38,211 nucleotides of DNA from Clostridiales bacterium. Its GTDB lineage: Bacteria > Bacillota > Clostridia > Lachnospirales > Lachnospiraceae. The stretch covers positions 1-38,211 of the forward strand of contig DUNZ01000151.1 in assembly GCA_012839085.1 (NCBI GenBank), written 5' to 3'. The translations under genes were made by a program, and so were the position numbers. The notes under the pieces are model-generated. The model saw nothing but the letters and a program-made list of their open reading frames with translations. It did no database searches and was not told the origin of the DNA. Numbering within the stretch: the first letter of the stretch is position 1; every line of letters begins with the position of its first letter. This document shows positions 16,762 through 25,554 of this stretch, in pieces.

Positions 16762-17124
16762 ATGGCGAAAAGTATTTTAATTTGTGATGATGCAGCTTTC
16801 ATGAGAATGATGATTAAGGATATTCTGGTTAAGAACGGTTATGAAATTGCCGGTGAAGCAGAGAATGGTTTGAAAGCAGTTGATAAGTACTTAGAGACAA
16901 AACCAGATTTGGTAATGATGGATATTACCATGCCAGAGATGGATGGGATTCAGGCCTTAAAGAAAATTAAATCAGCAGATCCTCAGGCAAATGTCATTAT
17001 GTGTTCTGCCATGGGGCAACAGGCCATGGTTATTGAATCCATTCAGTCTGGAGCTAAGGATTTTATCGTAAAACCTTTCCAGGCAGATAGAGTCTTAGAA
17101 GCGGTTAAGAAAGCAGTAGGTTAA
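16762..17124 (+). CDS. cheY: Chemotaxis response regulator CheY
   Basis: CheY carries the phosphoryl group from CheA to the switch proteins FliM and FliY. The 120-residue single receiver domain has all key residues: Asp9 and Asp10, the phosphorylated Asp54 (MMDITMPEMDG), Ser82 in place of Thr, and Lys104 (FIVKPF). There is no output domain. The last codons (V-K-K-A-V-G-stop) begin at 17104 and are also the first unit of the tandem repeat that fills the gap to fliO. RBS AGGAGAA lies before the ATG. Confidence 0.97.
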   Translation: MAKSILICDDAAFMRMMIKDILVKNGYEIAGEAENGLKAVDKYLETKPDLVMMDITMPEMDGIQALKKIKSADPQANVIMCSAMGQQAMVIESIQSGAKDFIVKPFQADRVLEAVKKAVG

Positions 17125-17317
17125 GAAGCCGAAGTTAAAAATAGCAAGCTAAGAAGACAGAAGATAAGAAAACGGAAGATAAAAAACGGAAGATTAAGAA
17201 AACAGAAGATTAAGAAAGCAGAAGATAAGAAAACACAAGATTAAGAAAACAGAAGGTTAAGAAAATAGTCAGTTGAAAAGTTTAATAATAAGCAGTAGGT
17301 TAAGAAAGCAGTAGGTT
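17104..17317 (+). repeat. Degenerate 16-bp tandem repeat, about 13 copies, from the cheY end
   Basis: Units close to RTTAAGAAARCAGWAG follow each other with a 14-17 base period from the final codons of cheY to the fliO start. The first unit (17104-17119) encodes the CheY C-terminus. A 19-base exact match, beginning GTTAAGAAAGCAGTAGG, recurs at 17299-17317. A period of about 16 places TAA/TAG in all three forward frames. The + strand is strongly purine-rich. No gene is seen in the 199-base gap. Confidence 0.88.
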
Positions 17318-17323
17318 GTTTTA

Positions 17324-17779
17324 ATGGGAAATAAGACCATGGTTCTATTACAGGGGAATCGTCTATTGGAAGAATTGAACTCGGGTGATACTAGCCCAAT
17401 TTCGGAAAAGATATCTAGATCAGATAACCTTCTGGAACTGGTTGGCTTAGTATTTTTACTAATTGTGATTTTGGTGGCTGCGTATTACACCTCAAAATTC
17501 ATTGGAAAAATCAAGCTGGGACAACTAAAAAACAGCAATTTCAAAGTGATTGATGCCTATCGCCTTAGTCCTAGTAAGGTGATACAAATTGTGAAAATCG
17601 GTAAGAGATATTTTGCCTTGGCAATTTGTAAAGATCGTATAACTGTAATTTCTGAATTACAAGAATCCGAGTTGGAATTTAAGGACGATTTAGAAATGAA
17701 AAAAACTGAAATGGGAAATCAGTTAAATCATGAAAGTTTTAAAAAAATATTTGATAAACTGAAAAAGAGTAAGGAGTAA
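17324..17779 (+). CDS. fliO: Flagellar export-gate assembly protein FliO
   Basis: FliO is a scaffold for building the FliP/FliR export gate. The 151-residue product has one membrane helix at about residues 39-58 (VGLVFLLIVILVAAYYTSKF), with about 38 residues before it, followed by a basic cytoplasmic domain with the FliO/FliZ pattern (FKVIDAYRLSPSKVIQIVKI, then GKRYFALAICKDRITVISEL). Start choice is uncertain: the ATG at 17324 has only a weak AGTAGG upstream, supplied by the repeat, and an ATG at 17339 is also in frame. fliP follows immediately. Confidence 0.88.
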   Translation: MGNKTMVLLQGNRLLEELNSGDTSPISEKISRSDNLLELVGLVFLLIVILVAAYYTSKFIGKIKLGQLKNSNFKVIDAYRLSPSKVIQIVKIGKRYFALAICKDRITVISELQESELEFKDDLEMKKTEMGNQLNHESFKKIFDKLKKSKE

Positions 17780-17782
17780 AGG

Positions 17783-18607
17783 TTGATATTCATGAATGTA
17801 TCTCGAAAAAAAATAAGCTTCAAGTCAGTAATATTTATCATATTACTCTTATGTATATTAACCTTAATACCCTGTACTAAGGCCTATGCCTCGACCATAG
17901 AGGAACCTGCAACAAGTAGTGATTTTAGTGGTTCCATCGGACCTTTGCAATTTTCCTTAGGATCCAATCAGGGAGAAGGAAGTCTTTCTTCTACCTTACA
18001 GATATTACTGATCCTTACGGTGATTACCTTGGCACCATCCATATTAATTATGGTAACTTCTTTTACAAGGATTATCATTGTGCTGCATTTTGTAAGATCT
18101 GCCCTAGGAACCCAGTCAACACCACCCAATCAGGTCTTAATTGGTTTGGCATTATTTCTAACATTTTTTATTATGTCACCGGTTTTTACCGAGATAAATA
18201 CCAATGCCATTGAACCTTTGTCTGCCGGTATAATTTCAGAGGAGGAAGCCTTTGAAAAGGGAGTAGCCCCCTTAAGGACTTTTATGCTGGAACAGACGGA
18301 TACCAAAGACATAAGATTGTTTTTAGATATTGCTGGTATTGATAAAGTGGAAACTATTGAGGAAATTCCTCTTACTGTGATTATTCCCGCTTTTATTATT
18401 AGTGAGTTAACCAAAGCATTTATTATAGGCTTTTTAATTTATATACCTTTTATTGTAATTGATATGGTTGTATCATCGACCTTGATGTCCATGGGTATGA
18501 TGATGCTTCCCCCAACCATGATATCCATGCCATTTAAAATTCTCTTATTTGTTTTGGCGGATGGGTGGAACTTGATCATAGGTGAAGTTGTGAAGACATT
18601 TTATTAG
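17783..18607 (+). CDS. fliP: Flagellar export-gate protein FliP
   Basis: FliP forms the core of the export gate with FliQ and FliR. The 274-residue product has a cleavable N-terminal signal peptide (about residues 4-38, ending near TKAYAS), which is known for FliP, then membrane helices and the conserved stretches LGTQSTPPNQVLIGLALFLT and DMVVSSTLMSMGMMMLPPTM. The TTG at 17783 has AAGGAG with a spacing of 6; an ATG at 17792 (starting MNVSRKKISFK) is an alternative. It begins 3 bases after the fliO stop. Confidence 0.95.
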   Translation: MIFMNVSRKKISFKSVIFIILLLCILTLIPCTKAYASTIEEPATSSDFSGSIGPLQFSLGSNQGEGSLSSTLQILLILTVITLAPSILIMVTSFTRIIIVLHFVRSALGTQSTPPNQVLIGLALFLTFFIMSPVFTEINTNAIEPLSAGIISEEEAFEKGVAPLRTFMLEQTDTKDIRLFLDIAGIDKVETIEEIPLTVIIPAFIISELTKAFIIGFLIYIPFIVIDMVVSSTLMSMGMMMLPPTMISMPFKILLFVLADGWNLIIGEVVKTFY

Positions 18608-18622
18608 CGGGAGATGAAGTAG

Positions 18623-18898
18623 ATGAATGAAAATATCGTAATCGATATCGCAAGAGAGGCATTAATACTGGTGCTTAAGCTAGCAGCACCTATGTTATTG
18701 TCTTCACTAGTGATTGGCTTAATTATTAGTATACTTCAGACGGTAACTTCCATCCAGGAGCAAACCCTCACATTTGTTCCTAAGTTAATCGTTATATTTC
18801 TCGTTATTATATTATTTGGTAACTGGATCATAACTACTATTAAGGATTTTACCATCGAGTTATTTACAAGATTTGGTTACTTTATTGATGTACTATGA
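18623..18898 (+). CDS. fliQ: Flagellar export-gate protein FliQ
   Basis: FliQ is the small two-helix subunit of the export gate. The 91-residue product has two membrane helices (about residues 13-37 and 52-74) and the conserved segment ISILQTVTSIQEQTLTFVPK between them. Size is as usual. Its stop TGA overlaps the fliR ATG (ATGA), so the two are probably coupled. Confidence 0.95.
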   Translation: MNENIVIDIAREALILVLKLAAPMLLSSLVIGLIISILQTVTSIQEQTLTFVPKLIVIFLVIILFGNWIITTIKDFTIELFTRFGYFIDVL

Positions 18899-19668
18899 AA
18901 TTAATAGAACAGGATTTTGTAATTTTATTATTAATCATTGTGAGGATTACCGGATTTATTTATACGGCTCCTTTTTTTTCGTTAAAGAATGTACCTTTTC
19001 GGGTTAAGACGGGACTGGCTATCTTTTTATCCATCATCCTATTGATGACGGTTAGCCATGAACCCGTAGAATATACTTCCCTTTTGGCCTATACCGTGCT
19101 AATTGTAAAAGAAGTACTGGTTGGTGCCATCATGGGATTTTTTGCAAACATTGCCTACCATATCGTTTCCTTTGCTGGACAATTAATTGATATGGAAATC
19201 GGCTTTTCTATGGTACAGACCTTAGACCCCATGACCAACATTCAGACAACCATTACCTCAAATTTATATGGTTATTTGGTCATACTGATTATGCTTGTCA
19301 CGAAATTGCATCATTACTTTTTAAAGGCAATCATTGATTCCTTTCAGGTGATTCCCATCGGGAAGGGGTATTTGAATCCCAACTTATATCAATTGATGAT
19401 GCAATTTATTACTGATTATTTTATTATAGGATTTCGTATTACCTTGCCTATTTTTGCGGCAATCTTGGTAACAAATACAGTTTTAGCTATTTTAGCAAAG
19501 GTAGCTCCCAATATGAATATGTTCGTTATTGGATTACAGTTAAAAATATTTGTAGGGATTTTTATATTGGTTCTAATTGTAGAGATGGTTCCTTCGGTAG
19601 CGGATTTTATTTTCAATGAAATGATTGATATGCTGAGAGCTTCCGTAGAACTTTTGATAGGGGATTGA
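18895..19668 (+). CDS. fliR: Flagellar export-gate protein FliR
   Basis: FliR is the single-copy membrane subunit of the export gate, folded like one FliP plus one FliQ. The 257-residue product has several hydrophobic helices and the family motif NIAYHIVSFAGQLIDMEIGF, followed by SMVQTLDPMTNIQTTITSNL. It overlaps fliQ by 4 bases and is followed 4 bases later by flhB. Length is typical. Confidence 0.95.
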   Translation: MKLIEQDFVILLLIIVRITGFIYTAPFFSLKNVPFRVKTGLAIFLSIILLMTVSHEPVEYTSLLAYTVLIVKEVLVGAIMGFFANIAYHIVSFAGQLIDMEIGFSMVQTLDPMTNIQTTITSNLYGYLVILIMLVTKLHHYFLKAIIDSFQVIPIGKGYLNPNLYQLMMQFITDYFIIGFRITLPIFAAILVTNTVLAILAKVAPNMNMFVIGLQLKIFVGIFILVLIVEMVPSVADFIFNEMIDMLRASVELLIGD

Positions 19669-19672
19669 TGGT

Positions 19673-20803
19673 ATGAGAATGGAAGAGGAAAAGCAGTTAA
19701 TATACCGGATACCTTATCATTTGCAATATTTTGCAGGTGGAGATGGTGCGGATAAAACAGAAGAGCCCACCACCAAAAAACTGGAAGAGGCTAGAAAAGA
19801 AGGGCAGGTAGCCCGAAGTAAGGAGTTAATTAATGCCTCTGGATTGATTACATTATTTATTACATTAAAAATATTTATAGGTTTTATAGGAAGTAATTTT
19901 ATAAATACCTTTCAAAATTCCTACCAACATATCAATGGAATTACCAAGGAAGAATTCAATGTAGTTTCGATACAGGAGTTGTGGATCGAAAGCCTACTAA
20001 CTATTCTGTGGACCTGTTTGCCACTTTTTGCAGCAGCCACCTTGATTTCCTTTGTTGTCGTGGTTTATCAGGTAAAGTGGAAGGTATCTGGTCAATTATT
20101 AAAACCAAAACTAAGCAGGCTAAATCCAATCAATGGATTTAAGAGAATATTTTCCAGAGAAAAAATCGTAGAGCTGATCCTGGACATTATAAAAATATTT
20201 ATTGTAGCTTGGATTGCATATTCCACCTTGAAAGATGAATGGTCTACCTTACTACTTCTATATGAAGTGAATTTAGAACAGGCCGTACTCTTGATTGGTG
20301 ATATTATTATAAATTTAGGTATCAAAATCAGCTTCTTGTTTTTCACTATTGGTTTGTTTGATTTATTCTATCAAAAGTTAAAATTTAAAAAAGATATGCG
20401 AATGACCAAACAGGAAGTTAAGGATGAATTTAAAAATACAGAGGGTGACCCTCAGGTTAAAAGTAGAATACGTTCTAAAATGAGGGAAGTATCCAGAAGA
20501 AGAATGATGCAAGCAATCCCACAAGCAGATGTGGTGATTACAAACCCAACTCATCTTGCTGCGGCGATTAAATACGATCGAGAGTCTTCAGAAGCACCAG
20601 TATTGGTTGCTAAGGGTGCGGATTATCTGGCACAAAAAATCAAAGAAATAGCAAAAGAAAATAATGTAGAAATTGTTGAAAATAAGCCCTTGGCAAGAAT
20701 GTTATATTATAATGTGGAAGTTGGTGCAGAAATTCCACCGGAATTGTATCAAATGACTGCCGAAGTATTGGCTTATGTATATGGATTAAAGAATAAATTA
20801 TAA
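19673..20803 (+). CDS. flhB: Flagellar export switch protein FlhB
   Basis: FlhB is the membrane export protein that changes substrate specificity after self-cleavage. The 376-residue product has a short N-terminal tail, the motif DKTEEPTTKKLEEARKEGQV (about residues 25-44), four membrane helices and a cytoplasmic domain with the autocleavage site Asn-Pro-Thr-His at 291-294 (VVITNPTHLAAAIKYD). FliK, encoded upstream, acts on this domain. An in-frame ATG at 19679 is also possible. The gap to flhA is filled by a long tandem repeat. Confidence 0.96.
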   Translation: MRMEEEKQLIYRIPYHLQYFAGGDGADKTEEPTTKKLEEARKEGQVARSKELINASGLITLFITLKIFIGFIGSNFINTFQNSYQHINGITKEEFNVVSIQELWIESLLTILWTCLPLFAAATLISFVVVVYQVKWKVSGQLLKPKLSRLNPINGFKRIFSREKIVELILDIIKIFIVAWIAYSTLKDEWSTLLLLYEVNLEQAVLLIGDIIINLGIKISFLFFTIGLFDLFYQKLKFKKDMRMTKQEVKDEFKNTEGDPQVKSRIRSKMREVSRRRMMQAIPQADVVITNPTHLAAAIKYDRESSEAPVLVAKGADYLAQKIKEIAKENNVEIVENKPLARMLYYNVEVGAEIPPELYQMTAEVLAYVYGLKNKL

Positions 20804-20868
20804 AGGTAATAGCTCTTATGTCTAGGAATTATGCTTTAGAGCTGTAAATTGCTATAGAGTTTTAAGAA

Positions 20869-21127
20869 GCATAAGACCTGTGAGAAGCCTAAGGCTTGTG
20901 AAAAACATAAGACTTGTGAAAAACAAAAGCTTTATGAAAAGCATAAATAAGGCTTGTGAAAAGTCTAAGGATTATGAATAGCATAAGGCTTATGAAAAAC
21001 ATAAGTTTTATGAAAAGCATAAATAAGACTTTTGAAAAATATAGGACTTGTGAAAAACATAAGGCTTGCGAGAAACATAAGGCTTGCGTAAAGCATAAGA
21101 CTAATGAAATGCATAAGTTTTGAAATT
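20869..21127 (+). repeat. 18-bp tandem repeat, about 14 copies, flhB-flhA gap
   Basis: Units of RCATAAGRCTTGTGAAAA follow each other with an 18-base period; two copies have an extra 4 bases (GCATAAATAAG). This covers most of the 367-base gap 20804-21170. The remaining bases are an A/T-rich start (20804-20868) and the flhA leader with GGGAG before the ATG at 21171. The + strand is purine-rich and no gene is seen. The reverse-strand ORF across the array is a by-product of the period of 18. Confidence 0.9.
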
Positions 21128-21170
21128 AAGCTTAAGAGTTGTAACCTTGAAAAAATGTGGGAGTCATAAT

Positions 21171-23204
21171 ATGAAAAAATCTGATTTAGCAATTGGATTA
21201 TATTTGCTAGCAGCTATTATATTTTTAATAATTCCAATGAATTCCACGGTTCTTGATATGTTTTTAGCTTTAAACATTTCATTGGCCATGGTGATTTTAT
21301 TTAATGCATTGTTTGCAAAGGAAATTTTACAGATGTCGTCCTTTCCGTCGATCATATTGTTTACGACGATTTTCCGTATTTCTTTGAATGTTTCTAGTAC
21401 CAAACTAATTTTGCAATCCGGTAATCCGGGTAACGTGGTAGAAACCTTTGGACAATTTGTTGGTGGTAATAACCTTGTTATTGGTGCCATCGTTTTTATC
21501 ATCTTAATCCTTGTCCAGTTTATGGTTATCAATAAAGGTTCTGAAAGGGTTGCAGAGGTAAGCGCTAGATTTACCCTGGATGCTATGCCGGGTAAACAGA
21601 TGGCCATTGATGCCGATTTGAATACAGGGGCTATTACTGATGAAGAGGCAAAGCATCGAAGAGAAAAAATCCAGGAAGAGGCCTCCTTTTTCGGGGCTAT
21701 GGATGGTGCTACCAAATACGTTAAGGGGGATGCCGTAGCAGGACTTATTATTACGGTGATTAACCTGATTGGCGGTACCGCCATGGGAATGCTATATCAA
21801 AACCTGGAATTTATGGATGCCATCCAAAAGTATTCCATACTGACCATTGGTGATGGTTTAGTGAGCCAAATTCCCTCTCTAATGATATCTCTTGCAACTG
21901 GTATTTTAGTAACTAAGGCTTCGAAAGAAGCTGATTTTGGAGATTTGCTGGTCAATCAACTTTTCTCTATTCCCAAGGTGCTTTATTTGGTTGGTGGCAG
22001 TATGGTTCTATTGGGCATTTTAACTCCGTTAAGCGATCTTTTATTTATTGCTTATGGACTTGTCTTTATTATTTCTGGAAGAGCCATTGCTGCTAAGTTT
22101 GAAGAAAAAGCAATTGAAGATGAAGTGTCGATGGAAGAAATCTCTGCAGATGAAATCAGAAAGCCAGAAAATGTGGTATCTTTATTACAAGTGGATCCCA
22201 TTGAGCTGGAGTTTGGATACGGTATCATTCCTTTAGCAGATACCAATCAGGGTGGAGATTTACTGGATCGTGTGGTACTAATCCGTAGACAGATTGCATT
22301 AGAACTAGGCTGTATTGTACCTATGATTCGTTTAAGGGATAATATACAATTAAATCCCAATCAATATATTATAAAAATTAAAGGTATTAAGGTAAGTGAA
22401 GGAGAAATCCTATTTGACCATTATATGGCTATGAATCCGGGCTATGTGGAAGAAGAGATCACTGGTATTCCAACCTTTGAACCTTCCTTTCATTTACCAG
22501 CAATTTGGATAACAGAATCCCAGAGAGAAAGGGCAGAAAGCCTTGGCTATACTGTGGTGGATCCTCCGTCAATCATTGCCACCCATCTTACAGAAGTAGT
22601 AAGAAGTCATATACATGAGCTTCTAACCAGACAAGATGTTCAAAATCTGGTGAATAATATTCAGGAAGCGAACCAGACACTAATCTCAGAATTAGTACCC
22701 AAACTATTAAATATCGGTGAAATCCAGAAGGTATTGCAAAATCTTTTAAGGGAAGGAATCTCCATTCGAGATTTGGTTACCATATTTGAAACACTGGCAG
22801 ATTATGCTTCTACCACTAGGGATACCGATGTTTTAACGGAATATGTGCGTCAAAGTTTGAAACGAACAATTTCTAGCAAATATTTCCCAGCCAATGAAAT
22901 GACCAGCGTTGTGACCTTAGACCCTAAAGTAGAACAAGAAATTATGGGATCCGTAAAGCAAACGGAACAGGGTGCATACCTTTCCTTAGATCCTGCGATA
23001 ACAAAGGAGATTATGGAATCGGTTCAGGCTGAAGTGCAGAAATTACAAGATTTGGGCAGAAACCCCATTATCATTACTTCGCCTATTGTGCGAATGTATT
23101 TTAAAAGGCTGACAGAGGACTATTTTAGTGATTTAATTGTTGTATCATATAATGAGATTGACTCCAATGTTGAATTACAGTCAGTAGGGATGGTGACGAT
23201 CTAG
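21171..23204 (+). CDS. flhA: Flagellar export protein FlhA
   Basis: FlhA is the large export-gate protein whose cytoplasmic ring docks chaperone-substrate complexes. With the ATG at 21171 (GGGAG upstream) it has 677 residues: about eight membrane helices in the first 315 residues and then the cytoplasmic domain. The FHIPEP signature (EVSARFTLDAMPGKQMAIDA) follows the fourth helix and includes the conserved Asp of DADLN. A TTG start at 21120 would add residues encoded by the end of the repeat array, so I reject it. The stop overlaps the flhF GTG by one base. Confidence 0.97.
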   Translation: MKKSDLAIGLYLLAAIIFLIIPMNSTVLDMFLALNISLAMVILFNALFAKEILQMSSFPSIILFTTIFRISLNVSSTKLILQSGNPGNVVETFGQFVGGNNLVIGAIVFIILILVQFMVINKGSERVAEVSARFTLDAMPGKQMAIDADLNTGAITDEEAKHRREKIQEEASFFGAMDGATKYVKGDAVAGLIITVINLIGGTAMGMLYQNLEFMDAIQKYSILTIGDGLVSQIPSLMISLATGILVTKASKEADFGDLLVNQLFSIPKVLYLVGGSMVLLGILTPLSDLLFIAYGLVFIISGRAIAAKFEEKAIEDEVSMEEISADEIRKPENVVSLLQVDPIELEFGYGIIPLADTNQGGDLLDRVVLIRRQIALELGCIVPMIRLRDNIQLNPNQYIIKIKGIKVSEGEILFDHYMAMNPGYVEEEITGIPTFEPSFHLPAIWITESQRERAESLGYTVVDPPSIIATHLTEVVRSHIHELLTRQDVQNLVNNIQEANQTLISELVPKLLNIGEIQKVLQNLLREGISIRDLVTIFETLADYASTTRDTDVLTEYVRQSLKRTISSKYFPANEMTSVVTLDPKVEQEIMGSVKQTEQGAYLSLDPAITKEIMESVQAEVQKLQDLGRNPIIITSPIVRMYFKRLTEDYFSDLIVVSYNEIDSNVELQSVGMVTI

Positions 23205-24403
23205 TGATTATTAAAAAGTATCAAGCCAATACGGAAACCGAAGCAATCATTCTTGCCAAAGAAGAATTAGGTAAGGATGCTATTGTCATGAACATAAAAA
23301 CCATATCTCCCAGGGGAATCTATCGGTTATTTAAAAAGCCAGTGGTAGAGGTTACTGCAGCTGTGGATGATAATCCATTCTATAAAAATGACAGACCCAA
23401 AAGTGCATTTACCTCCTTTCGAACTATGAATCATCCGGATATTATTTATGATGATCCCAAGGATGATGATCTAGAAACCGAGGAGACTTCTACTGGTGCA
23501 AGAGGAACCTCCCCCATAGAGGAGAAATTAAATAATTTACAGATTTTATTAGAGAAGCAAATCAGTGCTAAGGACACAGGCAAACAGGAGTCCAAAGGGA
23601 CGGAGAATAATAAGAATCTGGCTTTTATTCAGCTGATCTATAATCAGTTGGTCATGAATGAAGTGGATGAAAAATACGCAAATCAGCTTATCAGTGAAAT
23701 AGAAGTGACCCTGAAAAAAGATGCTTCTATGGATAATATTTTAGCCAGTATTTATCAAAAGATTATATTAAAATTAGGACAAGCCAAAACCATAGACTTA
23801 GAGGGAAAAAGACCAAAATTTATTTTCTTTATTGGTCCTACTGGAGTAGGAAAAACCACTACCATTGCAAAAATTGCTTCAAAACTAAAAGTAGAACAAA
23901 AAGCAAAGATCGCCTTCCTAACGGCGGACACTTATCGAATTGCAGCGGTTGAACAACTTAGAACCTACGCCAATATTCTAGGAGTACCTCTAAGAGTAAT
24001 TTATAATTGCGATGAATTACAGCAAGCCAGGGAAGATTTTTCAGACTGTGATGTCATCTTTATTGATACCGCAGGGAGGTCCCATCGTAATAAAGAACAA
24101 AGAGATGATGTTGAACAACTAATTCAAGGGATTCCAGAAGACGAGAGAGAGGTATATTTGGTACTAAGTGCTACAACCAAATATAAAGATCTTATTAAAA
24201 TAACCGAAGCCTACTCGGAAATTATTAATTACAATTTGATTTTTACAAAATTTGATGAAACTAGTTGTATTGGCAATGTATATAACATACGTATGTTAAC
24301 ACAAGCTCCTTTGTCTTATTCAACCTTCGGACAAAATGTTCCCGATGACATTACACAGATTGATCCACAAAGCATAGCTAAGCAACTTCTAAGGGGGCAA
24401 TAA
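23204..24403 (+). CDS. flhF: SRP-like GTPase FlhF
   Basis: FlhF is a signal-recognition-particle type GTPase that sets where and how many flagella are made. The 399-residue product has an N-terminal B domain (about residues 1-115, with the start IIKKYQANTETEAIILAKEE), an N domain, and a C-terminal G domain with P-loop GPTGVGKT at 211-218, FLTADTYRIAAVEQL and DTAGR at 288-292. The GTG start at 23204 shares a base with the flhA stop (TAGTG). The MinD-type partner FlhG follows after one base. Confidence 0.95.
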   Translation: MIIKKYQANTETEAIILAKEELGKDAIVMNIKTISPRGIYRLFKKPVVEVTAAVDDNPFYKNDRPKSAFTSFRTMNHPDIIYDDPKDDDLETEETSTGARGTSPIEEKLNNLQILLEKQISAKDTGKQESKGTENNKNLAFIQLIYNQLVMNEVDEKYANQLISEIEVTLKKDASMDNILASIYQKIILKLGQAKTIDLEGKRPKFIFFIGPTGVGKTTTIAKIASKLKVEQKAKIAFLTADTYRIAAVEQLRTYANILGVPLRVIYNCDELQQAREDFSDCDVIFIDTAGRSHRNKEQRDDVEQLIQGIPEDEREVYLVLSATTKYKDLIKITEAYSEIINYNLIFTKFDETSCIGNVYNIRMLTQAPLSYSTFGQNVPDDITQIDPQSIAKQLLRGQ

Positions 24404-24404
24404 G

Positions 24405-25283
24405 ATGGATCAGGCAGAAAACTTAAGGAATATGGTGAAAAAGCAAGCTTCTCCAAGAAGAGTTGCTCGGGTCATTACAGTAACCAGTGGCAAAGGCGGT
24501 GTAGGTAAATCAAATATATCAGTCAACCTAGCCTTAAGCATTGCTAGGTTGGGGAAAAAGGTTATTATCTTTGACGCTGATTTTGGTCTAGCAAATATTG
24601 AGGTTATGCTAGGAATTCGACCAAAGTATAACTTGGCTGACTTAATGTTTCATGGAAAGAGCCTAACCGATATCATTACCCCAGGACCGGAAGGAATTGG
24701 CTTTATATCCGGGGGATCGGGTATTCAGGAACTTACCAGTTTAACAAGGGATCAAATTATCTACTTAATTCAAAAACTAGTAGAGTTAGATACAAAAGCA
24801 GATGTCATCATAATCGATACAGGTGCAGGAATTTCAGATGCTGTATTGGAATTTGTGGCAGCCAGCAACGAGGTTTTATTGGTTGCAACACCAGAACCCA
24901 CATCGATTACCGATGCCTACGCATTATTAAAAGCCCTTAATCGTAAAGCAGATTATTGCTTGCAGGACTCCAATATCAAAATGATCGCCAACCGAGTAGA
25001 TAGTGCCGATGAGGGAAAAGAACTTTTTAATAAATTAAATCTGGTAGTAAATAAATTTTTAAATTTAAAATTTGAATTTATGGGTGCAATTACTTTGGAT
25101 CCTAATGTACCCAAATCCGTAATAAGGCAAAAACCAGTAATATTATCCTACCCCAATTCTGATTTTACTAAGGCGATCACAGAAATTGCTGCTAAACTAT
25201 GTGATGTAGGGACACAGGAAATCAAAGAAAAAAAGGGGATTGCACAATTATTTGCCAACTTACTAAGGTCAAGAATAAGGTGA
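24405..25283 (+). CDS. flhG: MinD-like ATPase FlhG (YlxH)
   Basis: FlhG is a MinD/ParA-type ATPase that works with FlhF to control flagellar number and C-ring assembly. The 292-residue product has the deviant Walker A motif SGKGGVGKSN with Lys30 and Lys35, a switch region with FDADFGLANIEVMLG and VIIIDTGAGISDAVLEF, and a basic/hydrophobic C-terminal helix. The N-terminal QAENLRNMVKKQ resembles the activator helix that stimulates FlhF. The 3' end (AAGAATAAGG...) resembles the first unit of the repeat that follows. Confidence 0.94.
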   Translation: MDQAENLRNMVKKQASPRRVARVITVTSGKGGVGKSNISVNLALSIARLGKKVIIFDADFGLANIEVMLGIRPKYNLADLMFHGKSLTDIITPGPEGIGFISGGSGIQELTSLTRDQIIYLIQKLVELDTKADVIIIDTGAGISDAVLEFVAASNEVLLVATPEPTSITDAYALLKALNRKADYCLQDSNIKMIANRVDSADEGKELFNKLNLVVNKFLNLKFEFMGAITLDPNVPKSVIRQKPVILSYPNSDFTKAITEIAAKLCDVGTQEIKEKKGIAQLFANLLRSRIR

Positions 25284-25420
25284 TTAAGGATTGGGTGAAC
25301 AAGAATAAAATGATCAATTAGTGATTAAGTATTCATATGATTAAGAATAAAATGATCAATTAGTAATCAAGTATTCATATGATTAAGAATAAAATGATCA
25401 ATTATTGATATGATTTAGAA
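25273..25420 (+). repeat. 42-bp tandem repeat after flhG
   Basis: Two nearly identical 42-base units, beginning AAGAATAAAATGATCAATTA, occupy 25301-25342 and 25343-25384 and differ only at two positions. A partial third copy runs from 25385 to about 25410. A looser copy starts at 25273 inside the flhG end (AAGAATAAGGTGATTAAGGA). Further decayed AAAATGATCA/GATCAAGGATA fragments extend to about 25515. The gap 25284-25554 has no gene; a GGAGGTTATT ribosome-binding site precedes the next one. Confidence 0.85.
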
Positions 25421-25554
25421 TAAAACATTCAAAACAATGATCAATCATAAACAGGTTTGTACAAAGTGATCAAGGATAAGCGAAAAGCAACTAGGAATAA
25501 AGTGGTCAAGGATACAATAATTGATTTCATATAAATGTTTTTGGAGGTTATTAC

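Noticed and set aside
20965-21192. Reverse-strand ORF over the flhB-flhA gap
   Set aside because: The period of 18 bases keeps a frame open; the peptide is only a repeated reading of the array.
21164-21784. 206-codon reverse ORF antisense to flhA
   Set aside because: Long shadow ORF with no family signal; similar ones lie opposite motA (12316-12912) and the Pro-rich gene (35374-35916).
25284-25554. c-di-GMP riboswitch before the PilZ gene
   Set aside because: The gap is a decayed tandem repeat and none of the conserved GEMM-type motifs is visible.
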